Positions 7,139 to 13,586 of a stretch of DNA of 13,687 nucleotides are shown piece after piece (the first letter of the stretch is position 1; every line of letters begins with the position of its first letter). The position numbers and the translations under genes are program-made. The notes below the pieces were generated by a model. That model did not search any database. It saw nothing but the letters and a program-made list of their open reading frames with translations, and was not told the origin of the DNA. The stretch lies in NCBI GenBank assembly GCA_020629335.1, contig JAHDDN010000111.1:1-13687 (forward strand). Direction: 5' to 3'. The DNA is from Chitinophagales bacterium. Lineage in GTDB: Bacteria > Bacteroidota > Bacteroidia > Chitinophagales > UBA2359.

Positions 7139-7315
7139 TATTTTTGGTAACTGTTCAGTATAAATGCTTTGGAGCATAAAAATAGAGATTTTGTTGTCAG
7201 ACGACGCTCTTTTTAAGCTTAATAGCAGCGCTATTGGGCGCAAAAAAGCGGAAGTATGGCGGCAAAAGATCATTTTTAGGCCCAAATGATTGATACTGAA
7301 TAGTTACTATTTTTG
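7139..7315. mobile_element. IS66-like MITE with 15-bp TIRs and 8-bp target duplication
   Basis: The element spans 7147-7307 (161 bp). Its terminal repeats are GTAACTGTTCAGTAT (7147-7161) and ATACTGAATAGTTAC (7293-7307), matching at 14 of 15. The 8-bp sequence TATTTTTG flanks both ends (7139-7146 and 7308-7315) and reads as a target duplication. Ends in GTAA with 8-bp duplications are characteristic of the IS66 family. The whole element is an imperfect long palindrome around AATAGC-AGC-GCTATT (7221-7235). It has no coding capacity and would need a transposase supplied elsewhere. Family assignment is an inference from ends only. Confidence 0.8.
7308..7315 (+). promoter_or_regulatory. Possible -7 box (TATTTTTG) upstream of the lipoprotein hydrolase
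   Basis: TATTTTTG matches TAnnTTTG exactly and lies 91 bases before the hydrolase start codon. It is also the right-hand copy of the MITE target duplication. The nearest TTG (7290-7292) lies inside the MITE end with a short 15-nt spacer. Promoter function is uncertain. Confidence 0.3.
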
Positions 7316-7323
7316 ATTATTTG

Positions 7324-7365
7324 ATCAAGAAAAAATACTCTCAGTGTAACCTTTTCTTTCTTGAT
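7324..7365 (+). promoter_or_regulatory. Inverted repeat in the leader of the lipoprotein hydrolase gene
   Basis: ATCAAGAAAAAA (7324-7335) pairs with TTTTCTTTCTTGAT (7352-7365) with one mismatch around a loop of about 16 nt. It lies 41 bases before the start codon. It could be an operator or an mRNA leader hairpin. Confidence 0.4.
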
Positions 7366-7406
7366 GCGACTATTAGGGTAACAACAAAACTTAAAAGAAG
7401 ATCATC

Positions 7407-8654
7407 ATGAAAAAGAATTCTCAAATAATCCTACTATTATTAGTCATTTTAGCGACTTCTTGTAGTCAATCTTTCACTCTACCTTCCGTACAAGATTTTA
7501 AAAAGCACGAAATAAATTATACCAAAGCTCAACTTCAAGACTCTCTAACTATTAAGCTCAATAAGATAGCAGCAAGAAGTGAAATCTTAGGTTTTGGAGT
7601 GGCTATTTTGAATGAAAATGAAGTGCTTTATAGAAAAGGATTTGGAAGTGCCAATAAAGCATTAGGCACCCGATTTACCACTCAAACGGTCATGCCCATT
7701 GCCTCCATATCTAAGACCTTAGTGGGAGTATCATTGATGAAAGCAGAAGAAATGGGGAAGTTGAAATTAGAGGATGATGTGAATCTCTATTTACCATTTA
7801 AATTGATTAATCCGCACCATCCTAATCAAAAGATTACTATTAAGCATTTGGCGACTCATACCTCAGGCTTGCTTTATACGGAGCATTATGATAAGGCTTA
7901 TATCCCAGTAGAGAAGTTTTCAGACGACTTATATGAGGGCCTAAAAAGACAAGATAAAAAAGCCTTGAAAAAAGAGTTTGATATTTATAATACGAATAAA
8001 GAGATGCCCATGATGGACTTTGTAAAAAACATCTATCATAAGGATGGAGAATGGTATTCTAAAAGTAATTTTTTCAAAGAAGGTGTAGGAGTTGAGCATT
8101 TTTATTGTAACGAAAATGCTGCTCTGGCTGCTTTGGTATTAGAGAATGCAACAGGCATGGCATTTAAAGATTTCGTTGCTCAATATATCTTACAACCCCT
8201 TGAAATGAATACTTCTGCTTGGTCGCTTTCTGAATTTGAAGCAGAGGAAAGAGGGCAATTATACGTTAATAAAAAGCCAATTCCTATTTACGATACGATT
8301 ACCTATCCCGATGGGAATTTCGTGACATGTATAGATGATTTTGTAAAATATTTCCAGTCTTTAATCGCTGGGTATAAAGGAGAAGATAATATTATTTCGG
8401 CAGATAGTTATCAAAAATTAATGCATGTTCATCATGCGGAACCTCCTCTTGGTGCAGGCGTTTTTATTCAAATGAATAGAGACGAAATAGGACATACAGG
8501 TGGAGATACAGGAGTCATTACCTTTGCTAAGTTTGATAAGGAAACAGGCTATGCTTATGTATTGTTTTTCAAATACGGAGTGTCAATTGCATATTTTGAT
8601 ACGATTACAACCCTAAGAAAATACACAGCTTATTATAGCATGATGGGAGAGTAG
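7407..8654 (+). CDS. Lipoprotein serine hydrolase (beta-lactamase family)
   Basis: This 415-aa enzyme belongs to the same broad class C beta-lactamase/PBP-like family as the first gene in the window but lacks TPRs. It starts with a lipoprotein signal peptide ending in the lipobox ATSC, with C19 as the lipidated residue, so the mature enzyme is membrane-anchored. The catalytic S-x-x-K is SISK (100-103), the Y-x-N motif is YCN (233-235), and HTGG (363-366) stands for KTG. HTSGL is conserved at 151-155. The start is supported by the lipobox position and a weak purine-rich AAAAGAAG upstream. The substrate is unknown: a peptidase or esterase acting on peptidoglycan fragments or other amides is possible. 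No partner gene on the same strand follows. A dispersed repeat begins 16 bases after the stop. Confidence 0.92.
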   Translation: MKKNSQIILLLLVILATSCSQSFTLPSVQDFKKHEINYTKAQLQDSLTIKLNKIAARSEILGFGVAILNENEVLYRKGFGSANKALGTRFTTQTVMPIASISKTLVGVSLMKAEEMGKLKLEDDVNLYLPFKLINPHHPNQKITIKHLATHTSGLLYTEHYDKAYIPVEKFSDDLYEGLKRQDKKALKKEFDIYNTNKEMPMMDFVKNIYHKDGEWYSKSNFFKEGVGVEHFYCNENAALAALVLENATGMAFKDFVAQYILQPLEMNTSAWSLSEFEAEERGQLYVNKKPIPIYDTITYPDGNFVTCIDDFVKYFQSLIAGYKGEDNIISADSYQKLMHVHHAEPPLGAGVFIQMNRDEIGHTGGDTGVITFAKFDKETGYAYVLFFKYGVSIAYFDTITTLRKYTAYYSMMGE

Positions 8655-8669
8655 ATTGAGAATTATTTT

Positions 8670-8818
8670 GGGCGGCTATATCTCGCTATCCATTCTTATG
8701 TGGCTATGGCGCAGCCACTCCACTAAGTGCTGCTTGTCTTCCCTTCGGGCAAGCCATCGCATCACTAAGTTCCGTAGGCAGCCCCATTGACGCCACATAC
8801 CATTCCTATCGAGGCCGC
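8670..8818 (+). repeat. Dispersed fold-back repeat, copy B
   Basis: This 149-bp copy begins GGGCGGCTATATCTCGCTAT and ends CCTATCGAGGCCGC, as copy A does. The interior has a hairpin CTTGTCTTCCCTTCGGGCAAG, and the segment through CACTAAGTTCCGTA matches the reverse complement of copy C. It lies just downstream of the hydrolase gene and may end its transcript. Confidence 0.8.
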
Positions 8819-8893
8819 ATCATGGTGGGGGGTAAATTAATTATTTATTCCCACATTCATCTATGTAATCAATCATACCAGAACTTTATTTCT

Positions 8894-9316
8894 TTAAAAC
8901 AAGTTTTCCAGCTTATGTTCCATAGGAGTTAGAGAACCATAGATTCTTTTCTTTTGGTTAGTAATGAAAGTAAGGGTGCCTTTTTTGAGTATATAGCCCA
9001 TTTCTTCAGGTTCTTCAGAATCAGAGTGTTGTACTATAATTGCCTTTACATTCTCTTTGAAAGCTGATTTGCCAAGATCATCTCTACATAACTTTTTTAT
9101 ATTGCTTTCTAATACAGAATAGTTTAATCCTCTCTTTAAGAAGTCTTCATCCTTTACCATATCTCCAAAGCTATCCCAATCAATTGAGAAAGGAATATCA
9201 TGGCCGCTTTGATTAGTAATGTATTTTTGGACATGACTAGCTATCCAATCTTCTGTTTTCTTTTTGAATCTAGCAATTTTTAAGCTTATTTTGTAAGTTT
9301 TATATAATGAACTCAT
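8894..9316 (-). CDS. Hypothetical 140-aa protein
   Basis: I do not recognise the family. The product is soluble, has no signal peptide or transmembrane segment, and is lysine-rich at its N-terminus (KIARFKKKTEDW). Predicted secondary structure is mixed: helical up to about residue 90, then beta-like (VKAIIVQHS, MGYILKKGTLTFITN, KRIYGSL). Composition and codon use resemble neighbouring genes, so it is probably real. The oddity is its start. The ATG (9314-9316) lies inside the terminal repeat of a fold-back element, and the next in-frame Met is at residue 53. Either the element supplied a new start to a truncated gene, or the insertion happened exactly at the original start. It stands alone between repeats, so context gives no function. 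Confidence 0.6.
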   Translation of the reverse strand: MSSLYKTYKISLKIARFKKKTEDWIASHVQKYITNQSGHDIPFSIDWDSFGDMVKDEDFLKRGLNYSVLESNIKKLCRDDLGKSAFKENVKAIIVQHSDSEEPEEMGYILKKGTLTFITNQKKRIYGSLTPMEHKLENLF

Positions 9317-9468
9317 TTAAAGTTTTTCTGCTGGCTTGGAAAATGGCTATTTTTCCGTACTTCTGCGTTATTTTATCGGCCCGTAGCGCTGCTATGCGCC
9401 TCAAAAATGCCTTGAATTACGAAAAATTAGCTCATTTTCAGCTTCATCATAAAACTTTAAATGAGTTC
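9309..9468. mobile_element. Fold-back MITE with perfect 18-bp TIRs (GAACTC family)
   Basis: GAACTCATTTAAAGTTTT (9309-9326) and its exact complement AAAACTTTAAATGAGTTC (9451-9468) bound a 160-bp imperfect palindrome. By eye, the two halves stay similar throughout. The central TAGC-GCT-GCTA (9384-9394) is the complement of the TAGCAGCGCTA core in the MITE at 7147-7307. Internal segments such as TACTTCTGCGTTATTTT also resemble that element. I see no clean target duplication. It carries no gene. The left end overlaps the start codon of the leftward 140-aa ORF. Confidence 0.8.
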
Positions 9469-9489
9469 GATATGTTAATGTAGGAACGC

Positions 9490-9527
9490 TTTCTAAAATC
9501 GGGCTGAATATACGATTTTTTTAGAAA
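9490..9527. terminator. AT-rich inverted repeat, possible terminator
   Basis: TTTCTAAAATCG pairs with CGATTTTTTTAGAAA with a 3-base bulge and an 11-nt loop. The T7 run is inside the right arm. No gene clearly ends here, so its role is unknown. Confidence 0.35.
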
Positions 9528-9616
9528 AATAAAAGGAATGCTAACAATCTATATTCAAAGATATGTCTTAAGGAACTTTTAGTCCCAATACTCATCAATA
9601 CCCACTACCAATAAAC

Positions 9617-9755
9617 CCGCATAGGGATAGGAGTGGTATGTGGCGTGATGAAGTAGCTTACGGAACTTAGCTGGGCGATGGCTGGCCCGCAGGGCAGACA
9701 AGCACAGCTTAGTGGAGTAGCTGCTGAATAGCCACATAAGAACGGATAGCCCGAC
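9617..9755 (-). repeat. Dispersed fold-back repeat, copy C (inverted)
   Basis: Read on the minus strand this gives GGGCTATCCGTTCTTATGTG at one end, ACTCCACTAAGCTGTGCTTG and GCTAAGTTCCGTAAGC inside, and CGCCACATACCACTCCTAT near the other end. These match copy B in order. The outermost GCGGC ends are diverged or missing, so the boundaries are approximate. Confidence 0.75.
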
Positions 9756-9870
9756 GCTGCGCTGCGCTTGCAATGATGAATATCAAAGTGATGAATGATA
9801 AATGGGCTGTTTAGAAAAGATGCTGTCTTAAGAAGCGCAGCGGATGCGCCAAATTAAAAAATGATCGTTC

Positions 9871-10620
9871 CTATTCCTTACTATCGATTGATGGATCATA
9901 ATCGTTTTTGGTAATGATGGAGTGGAGTTCACTCTTGGGGTCTTTTGATCTAATTAGCGGAAAAAATAATTGTGTGTACCAATTCTCTTTTACTTGATTC
10001 CAAGCTCCAAATTTAGTGGGATATTTTCTTGTGATTTTGGCAGTTCCAAAAATAATGTCCCAAATAAAAAGCAAATTTCCAAAGTTGCCATTAGGGTGTG
10101 AGATATCATCTTCTGCAGTTAAGCCGTGATGGGCAAAATGGGTGCTTGGAGTAGAAATCGTTCTCTCAATGACCCAAGCCAATGGATGTAAGAATTTGTA
10201 TTGATAAAGGAATCGATCCCATTTGGTTTCACTATGAGCTAAGAGGATTACAATTAATTTAATCGGCAAATAAAATAGGTAAACGTAGCCCATTCCTAAA
10301 AACACTAAAATAGCCGAAAACCATATACCAGGCATAAGCGCATAATATAAGATGGCATTTCTATAAGTAACCAACACGCCCATTTCTTCAATCACATGAT
10401 GTGGCCGATGCAGTTTCCACATAGTACGATTGGCATGTGAAAGTCGATGCCACCAATATTGCGTCATATCATCAAAAATAAGGAATGCCATTATGTGCCA
10501 GAGAATAGAGCTATTAATAAAGTAGTTTTCAAAGTTAGGAAAGAAAGTGCTTAAAAACCACATGCTTGCTAAGAATATACCTGGCTGAACAAAGGTGGGT
10601 AAGGTAATTAAACTGACCAA
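9871..10620 (-). CDS. Sterol desaturase / fatty acid hydroxylase family protein (5' end interrupted)
   Basis: This is a membrane di-iron oxygenase of the fatty acid hydroxylase superfamily (Pfam FA_hydroxylase). The histidine clusters, numbered from the TTG at 10620, are HRLSH (58-62), HRPHH (71-75), HSETKWD from 129, and HFAHH (161-165), all present and consistent with metal binding. Hydrophobic segments lie near 11-27, 36-50 and 98-128. Family members hydroxylate or desaturate sterols, fatty acids or carotenoids. The substrate cannot be told here. The only start in this open part is a poor TTG. A better start, ATG 10743, is in frame but separated by a TAA at 10672-10674. The protein is therefore either made from an internal start, lacking its first membrane segment, or the gene is disrupted. 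It is divergent from the molybdenum hydroxylase operon. Confidence 0.8.
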   Translation of the reverse strand: MVSLITLPTFVQPGIFLASMWFLSTFFPNFENYFINSSILWHIMAFLIFDDMTQYWWHRLSHANRTMWKLHRPHHVIEEMGVLVTYRNAILYYALMPGIWFSAILVFLGMGYVYLFYLPIKLIVILLAHSETKWDRFLYQYKFLHPLAWVIERTISTPSTHFAHHGLTAEDDISHPNGNFGNLLFIWDIIFGTAKITRKYPTKFGAWNQVKENWYTQLFFPLIRSKDPKSELHSIITKNDYDPSIDSKE

Positions 10621-10743
10621 CTCAATGGTCCAATCGTTTTTACTGCGTCTATCCTCAAAATATAGTCCACCTTAGGCTTCTATTATTCCAAGCGTGACCA
10701 GAACTAATGTGATAACTGTTTTACTGACTACTAAACCCTCCAT
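10621..10743 (-). pseudogene. In-frame N-terminal remnant with premature TAA of the sterol desaturase gene
   Basis: Reading from ATG 10743 gives MEGLVVSKTVITLVLVTLGI then IEA, a TAA stop (10672-10674), and then GGLYFEDRRSKNDWTIE leading into the desaturase without a frame change. A hydrophobic helix followed by a charged EDRR turn is what the N-terminus of this family looks like. A stop codon lies immediately upstream of the ATG, so that ATG is the natural start. The restored protein would be 290 codons, a normal length. A single base change could have produced the TAA. Natural decay and sequencing error cannot be separated here. Confidence 0.7.
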
Positions 10744-10917
10744 TTAAATCTATATTTTGTATGATAAAGATAGTAGATTTGGTCATGATGAGAAAATAAA
10801 ACCTTCTTTTAGGAGTTTGGGAGACGGCAAAATTAACTGAAATTAACAATTGTTGATATTCATTAGCTAACTAATAATTCGTATCTTACAGCCAATCTTC
10901 GAATCTAAAATTAGGTG
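10744..10917. promoter_or_regulatory. Divergent promoter region between desaturase and molybdenum hydroxylase operon
   Basis: This AT-rich 174-bp spacer must carry the promoters of both divergent units. On the minus strand TATCTTTA is one base from TAnnTTTG. On the plus strand I find no well-spaced TTG/TAnnTTTG pair. A short inverted repeat ATTAG-CTAA-CTAAT (10863-10876) lies 41 bases before the operon start. I cannot define an operator. Confidence 0.3.
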
Positions 10918-11370
10918 ATGGCAGAATACAAAATTACAGTTAATAAAAAGGAGCGAACGCTAGAAGCCGATGCTGATACGCCCTTATTATGGGTGTTGAG
11001 GGATGAGTTGAATTTAGTGGGCACTAAATACGGTTGTGGGATAGGACAGTGTGGAGCTTGTACGGTTCATATAGATGGAGAGGCAACTAAATCTTGTTTG
11101 ATTCCAATTGCAGGGGTGAGTGCTCCTGTTACGACTATTGAAGGATTGTCTGAGAATGGGGATCATCCAGTTCAGCAAGCTTGGAAAGAGCATGATGTTC
11201 CTCAATGTGGGTATTGTCAGGCAGGACAGATGATGGCAGCGGCTGGTTTATTGAATAAAAATGCCAGTCCATCGGATGAAGAAATTCAAAAAGCCATGAA
11301 TGGGAATATTTGTCGATGTGGAACCTATCTTAGAATTAATAAGGCGGTGAAAACTGCATCAAAACTGTAA
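10918..11370 (+). CDS. 2Fe-2S subunit of a xanthine dehydrogenase-family molybdenum hydroxylase (IorA-like)
   Basis: This about 150-aa protein is the small electron-transfer subunit of a molybdenum hydroxylase, in the CoxS/IorA/XdhC-small-subunit family. The N-terminal plant-type ferredoxin domain binds one cluster through C40, C45, C48 and C60 (CGIGQCGAC and KSC). The C-terminal helical domain binds a second through C97, C100, C132 and C134 (QCGYC and ICRCG). The open frame begins with a GTG at 10915, but the adjacent ATG at 10918 is preferred. No signal peptide is present, so it would be carried out by its Tat-exported partner. Only 3 bases separate its stop from the large subunit, so the two are cotranscribed. 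The electron acceptor and substrate are unknown, and no cytochrome gene is adjacent in the window. Confidence 0.93.
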   Translation: MAEYKITVNKKERTLEADADTPLLWVLRDELNLVGTKYGCGIGQCGACTVHIDGEATKSCLIPIAGVSAPVTTIEGLSENGDHPVQQAWKEHDVPQCGYCQAGQMMAAAGLLNKNASPSDEEIQKAMNGNICRCGTYLRINKAVKTASKL

Positions 11371-11373
11371 GCC

Positions 11374-13542
11374 ATGAAGCCCAAAAATAAAATGCAAAGA
11401 AGGGAGTTTTTCAAAATTAGTGCCGCTGCTGGTGGCGGAATGTTACTAGGATTTTCTTGCTTGATGAGTTGCAAGCAAAGTCCGCCTTTAGCCACTGTGG
11501 CAAAGAAAATAGAGCCTGCTTTAGTGATGCCAAAGGAATGGTTTGAAATGAATGCCTATCTTAAAATTGGCGATAATGGAGTCGCAACTATCTTTTCTCA
11601 GAACCCAGAAATTGGACAGAATATAAAAACTTCGATGCCTATGATAGTGGCAGAGGAATTAGATATTGACTGGAAAAATGTAGTAGTTGAACAAGCAGGC
11701 TTGAATACAGATGCATTTGATCGACAAGTAGCTGGTGGCAGTCAGTCTATTAGACAAGGCTGGGAAACGCTTCGGAAAGCGGGGGCTACTGCCAGACAAA
11801 TGCTCATCAATGCCGCTGCTCAGCAATGGGAAATTGATCCTGCTGAATGTCGAACTGAAGAAGGAATAATTTATGGTACGGAAGATCGTTCTTTGGGCTA
11901 TGGTGAAGTGGCTTCTTTAGCGGCAACTTTAGATATACCAGAAGATGTGAAGCTAAAAGAAGCCAAAGATTTTAAAATCATCGGTCAGGGGACAAAGAAT
12001 GTAGATAGCCATCCAATCATCACTGGTCAGCCATTATTTGGAATTGATACCAAAAGGGAAGGAATGTTGTATGCAGCAGTCGTAAGGCCACCAGCTTTTG
12101 GTCAAAAGTTAGCTTCTTTTGATGCAGAAACAGCTAAGAAAATGAATGGGGTAAAAGACGTCATTCAATTTGGGGATAAGATTGCGGTATTGGCTAATTC
12201 TACTTGGAAAGCATTGAAGGCTAAAAAGGCCATAAAAGCAAAATACACACAGGACAAGCCTGCGGAGTCAACAGCGGATCACGATGCTGCATTAAAGAAA
12301 TTATTAGATCAAAAAGCAGAGAAGTATTTGCGCAATGATGGGGATGTGAAAAAAGCATTTGCAGAAGCCGATCAAGTGGTGAGTCGTATTTATGAATCGC
12401 CCTTTTTACCACATAATTGCTTGGAGCCGATGAATTTCTTTGCCCATGTAACGGACGAAAAAGTCATCATGCATGGCCCTATACAAACACCCGCTTGGGC
12501 GAGGTCAAGAGCCGCTAAAATACTAGGCCGAGAAGAAAGCGAAATAGAAGTGACCATGAGTCGTATGGGGGGAGGATTTGGTCGTAGGCTTTATGGCGAT
12601 TTCAGTGATGAGGCCGCCGAAATTTCCTCCTTAGCCAAAGCGCCTATTCAATTGCAGTTTAGTCGAGAAGATGATATGACAGCAGGTACTTACCGCCCTG
12701 CTACCAAATATAAAATTGAAGCCTCCATAAAAGATGGAAAAATAACTGGCTACCGATTGACAGAAGCAGCGATCAATCGAAATATGTTTGAGTCGATTGC
12801 GCACTTTTTCCCTGCGGCTGCCATCCCGAATATGCAAGTCATCAATCATCTGCATGAAAGCAATATCACGACAGGTGCTTGGCGTGCACCTTATACTAAT
12901 TTCTTAGCATTTGCCGAACAAAGCTTCTTTGATGAATTAGCGGTCATCTTGGAGAAAGATGAAGTAGAATTGCGGATGGAATTATTAGAGCAAGCGAAGG
13001 AAGGAGCCGCCAAAGATGAAAAGATTGAGTATGATCCAGCCAGAATGCAAGCCTGTATTCGTTTAGCAACAGAAAAGGCAAATTGGGGGAAAGCGGCAAA
13101 GAATAGTTATCAGGGGATTAGTGCTTATTACTCACATAATACCCATGTAACGGAGATAGCAGAAGTTGAAATTAAAAACGGAAAACCTGTGGTGACTAAG
13201 GTGACTTGTGCCGTAGATTGTGGGGTCGTCATCAATCCAGAAGGAGCGATTAATCAGATTGAAGGTGGTATTATAGACGGTATCGGTCATGCCATGTATG
13301 GAGACTTCTCTTTTGATAAAGGAAAGCCATCCGCCAATAATTTTGGGCAGTATCGACTTATCCGAAATCAAGAAGCGCCAGAGATATCCGTTCATTTTAT
13401 TAAGAGTGATGTTGCGCCTACTGGATTGGGAGAACCCTCTTTACCACCAGCAGGCGGAGCAGTAGCTAATGCAATTTTCAAAGCCACAGGCAAGCGAATG
13501 TACAAGCAACCCTTTATGAATGAGGATATCATTATTGCATAA
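11374..13542 (+). CDS. Molybdopterin-binding subunit of xanthine dehydrogenase-family hydroxylase (IorB-like, Tat lipoprotein)
   Basis: This 722-aa protein is the catalytic subunit resembling isoquinoline 1-oxidoreductase beta and aldehyde dehydrogenases of the periplasmic YagTSR/IorAB type. It opens with a twin-arginine signal (R9-R10-E-F-F-K) and a hydrophobic stretch ending in LMSC, so C33 may be lipidated and the complex tethered to a membrane. The molybdopterin-binding GGGFGRR motif is at 399-405. The catalytic glutamate is E687 in GLGEPSLPP, and YRPA and AWRAPYTNF are other conserved family stretches. The substrate is a small heterocycle or aldehyde at best, since the family is broad. 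Length is normal, with no sign of damage. The gene is immediately followed by a REP-like palindrome and a cofactor-maturation gene. Confidence 0.93.
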   Translation: MKPKNKMQRREFFKISAAAGGGMLLGFSCLMSCKQSPPLATVAKKIEPALVMPKEWFEMNAYLKIGDNGVATIFSQNPEIGQNIKTSMPMIVAEELDIDWKNVVVEQAGLNTDAFDRQVAGGSQSIRQGWETLRKAGATARQMLINAAAQQWEIDPAECRTEEGIIYGTEDRSLGYGEVASLAATLDIPEDVKLKEAKDFKIIGQGTKNVDSHPIITGQPLFGIDTKREGMLYAAVVRPPAFGQKLASFDAETAKKMNGVKDVIQFGDKIAVLANSTWKALKAKKAIKAKYTQDKPAESTADHDAALKKLLDQKAEKYLRNDGDVKKAFAEADQVVSRIYESPFLPHNCLEPMNFFAHVTDEKVIMHGPIQTPAWARSRAAKILGREESEIEVTMSRMGGGFGRRLYGDFSDEAAEISSLAKAPIQLQFSREDDMTAGTYRPATKYKIEASIKDGKITGYRLTEAAINRNMFESIAHFFPAAAIPNMQVINHLHESNITTGAWRAPYTNFLAFAEQSFFDELAVILEKDEVELRMELLEQAKEGAAKDEKIEYDPARMQACIRLATEKANWGKAAKNSYQGISAYYSHNTHVTEIAEVEIKNGKPVVTKVTCAVDCGVVINPEGAINQIEGGIIDGIGHAMYGDFSFDKGKPSANNFGQYRLIRNQEAPEISVHFIKSDVAPTGLGEPSLPPAGGAVANAIFKATGKRMYKQPFMNEDIIIA

Positions 13543-13547
13543 ATAAT

Positions 13548-13575
13548 CCCGTAGGAACGTTGCACTGCAACCTCC
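13548..13575. repeat. REP-like palindrome after the molybdenum hydroxylase gene
   Basis: CCCGTAGGAACGTTGCACTG then CAACCTCC has the same lead-in and GTTGCA-C-TGCAAC centre as the palindrome at 3807-3835. It lies between two genes that are probably cotranscribed, 5 bases after the stop and 11 bases before the next start, so it may alter mRNA stability. Confidence 0.65.
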
Positions 13576-13586
13576 ATTTAATCATA

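Larger units (their letters stand above)
9317..9870. other. Gene-free repeat region
   Basis: This about 550-base stretch has no convincing gene. A short open frame on the minus strand across the dispersed repeat is an artefact of that repeat. It contains most of the fold-back MITE, an inverted repeat at 9490-9527, dispersed repeat copy C, and an inverted pair CGCTGCGCTT (9760-9769) and AAGCGCAGCG (9833-9842). Confidence 0.7.

Noticed and set aside
6226..8818. Composite transposon bounded by dispersed repeats
   Set aside because: The direct copies A and B enclose the thioredoxin-fold and hydrolase genes, but they have no transposase and no flanking target duplication. Shared copies alone do not show co-mobility.
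9309..9468. Target duplication around the GAACTC element
   Set aside because: The flanks ATATAAT and GATATGT do not match well enough to call a duplication.
9579..9773. Minus-strand 64-codon open frame
   Set aside because: It lies almost entirely on dispersed repeat copy C, and the product (MQAQRSVGLS...) has no recognisable features. Copies A and B do not keep the frame open.
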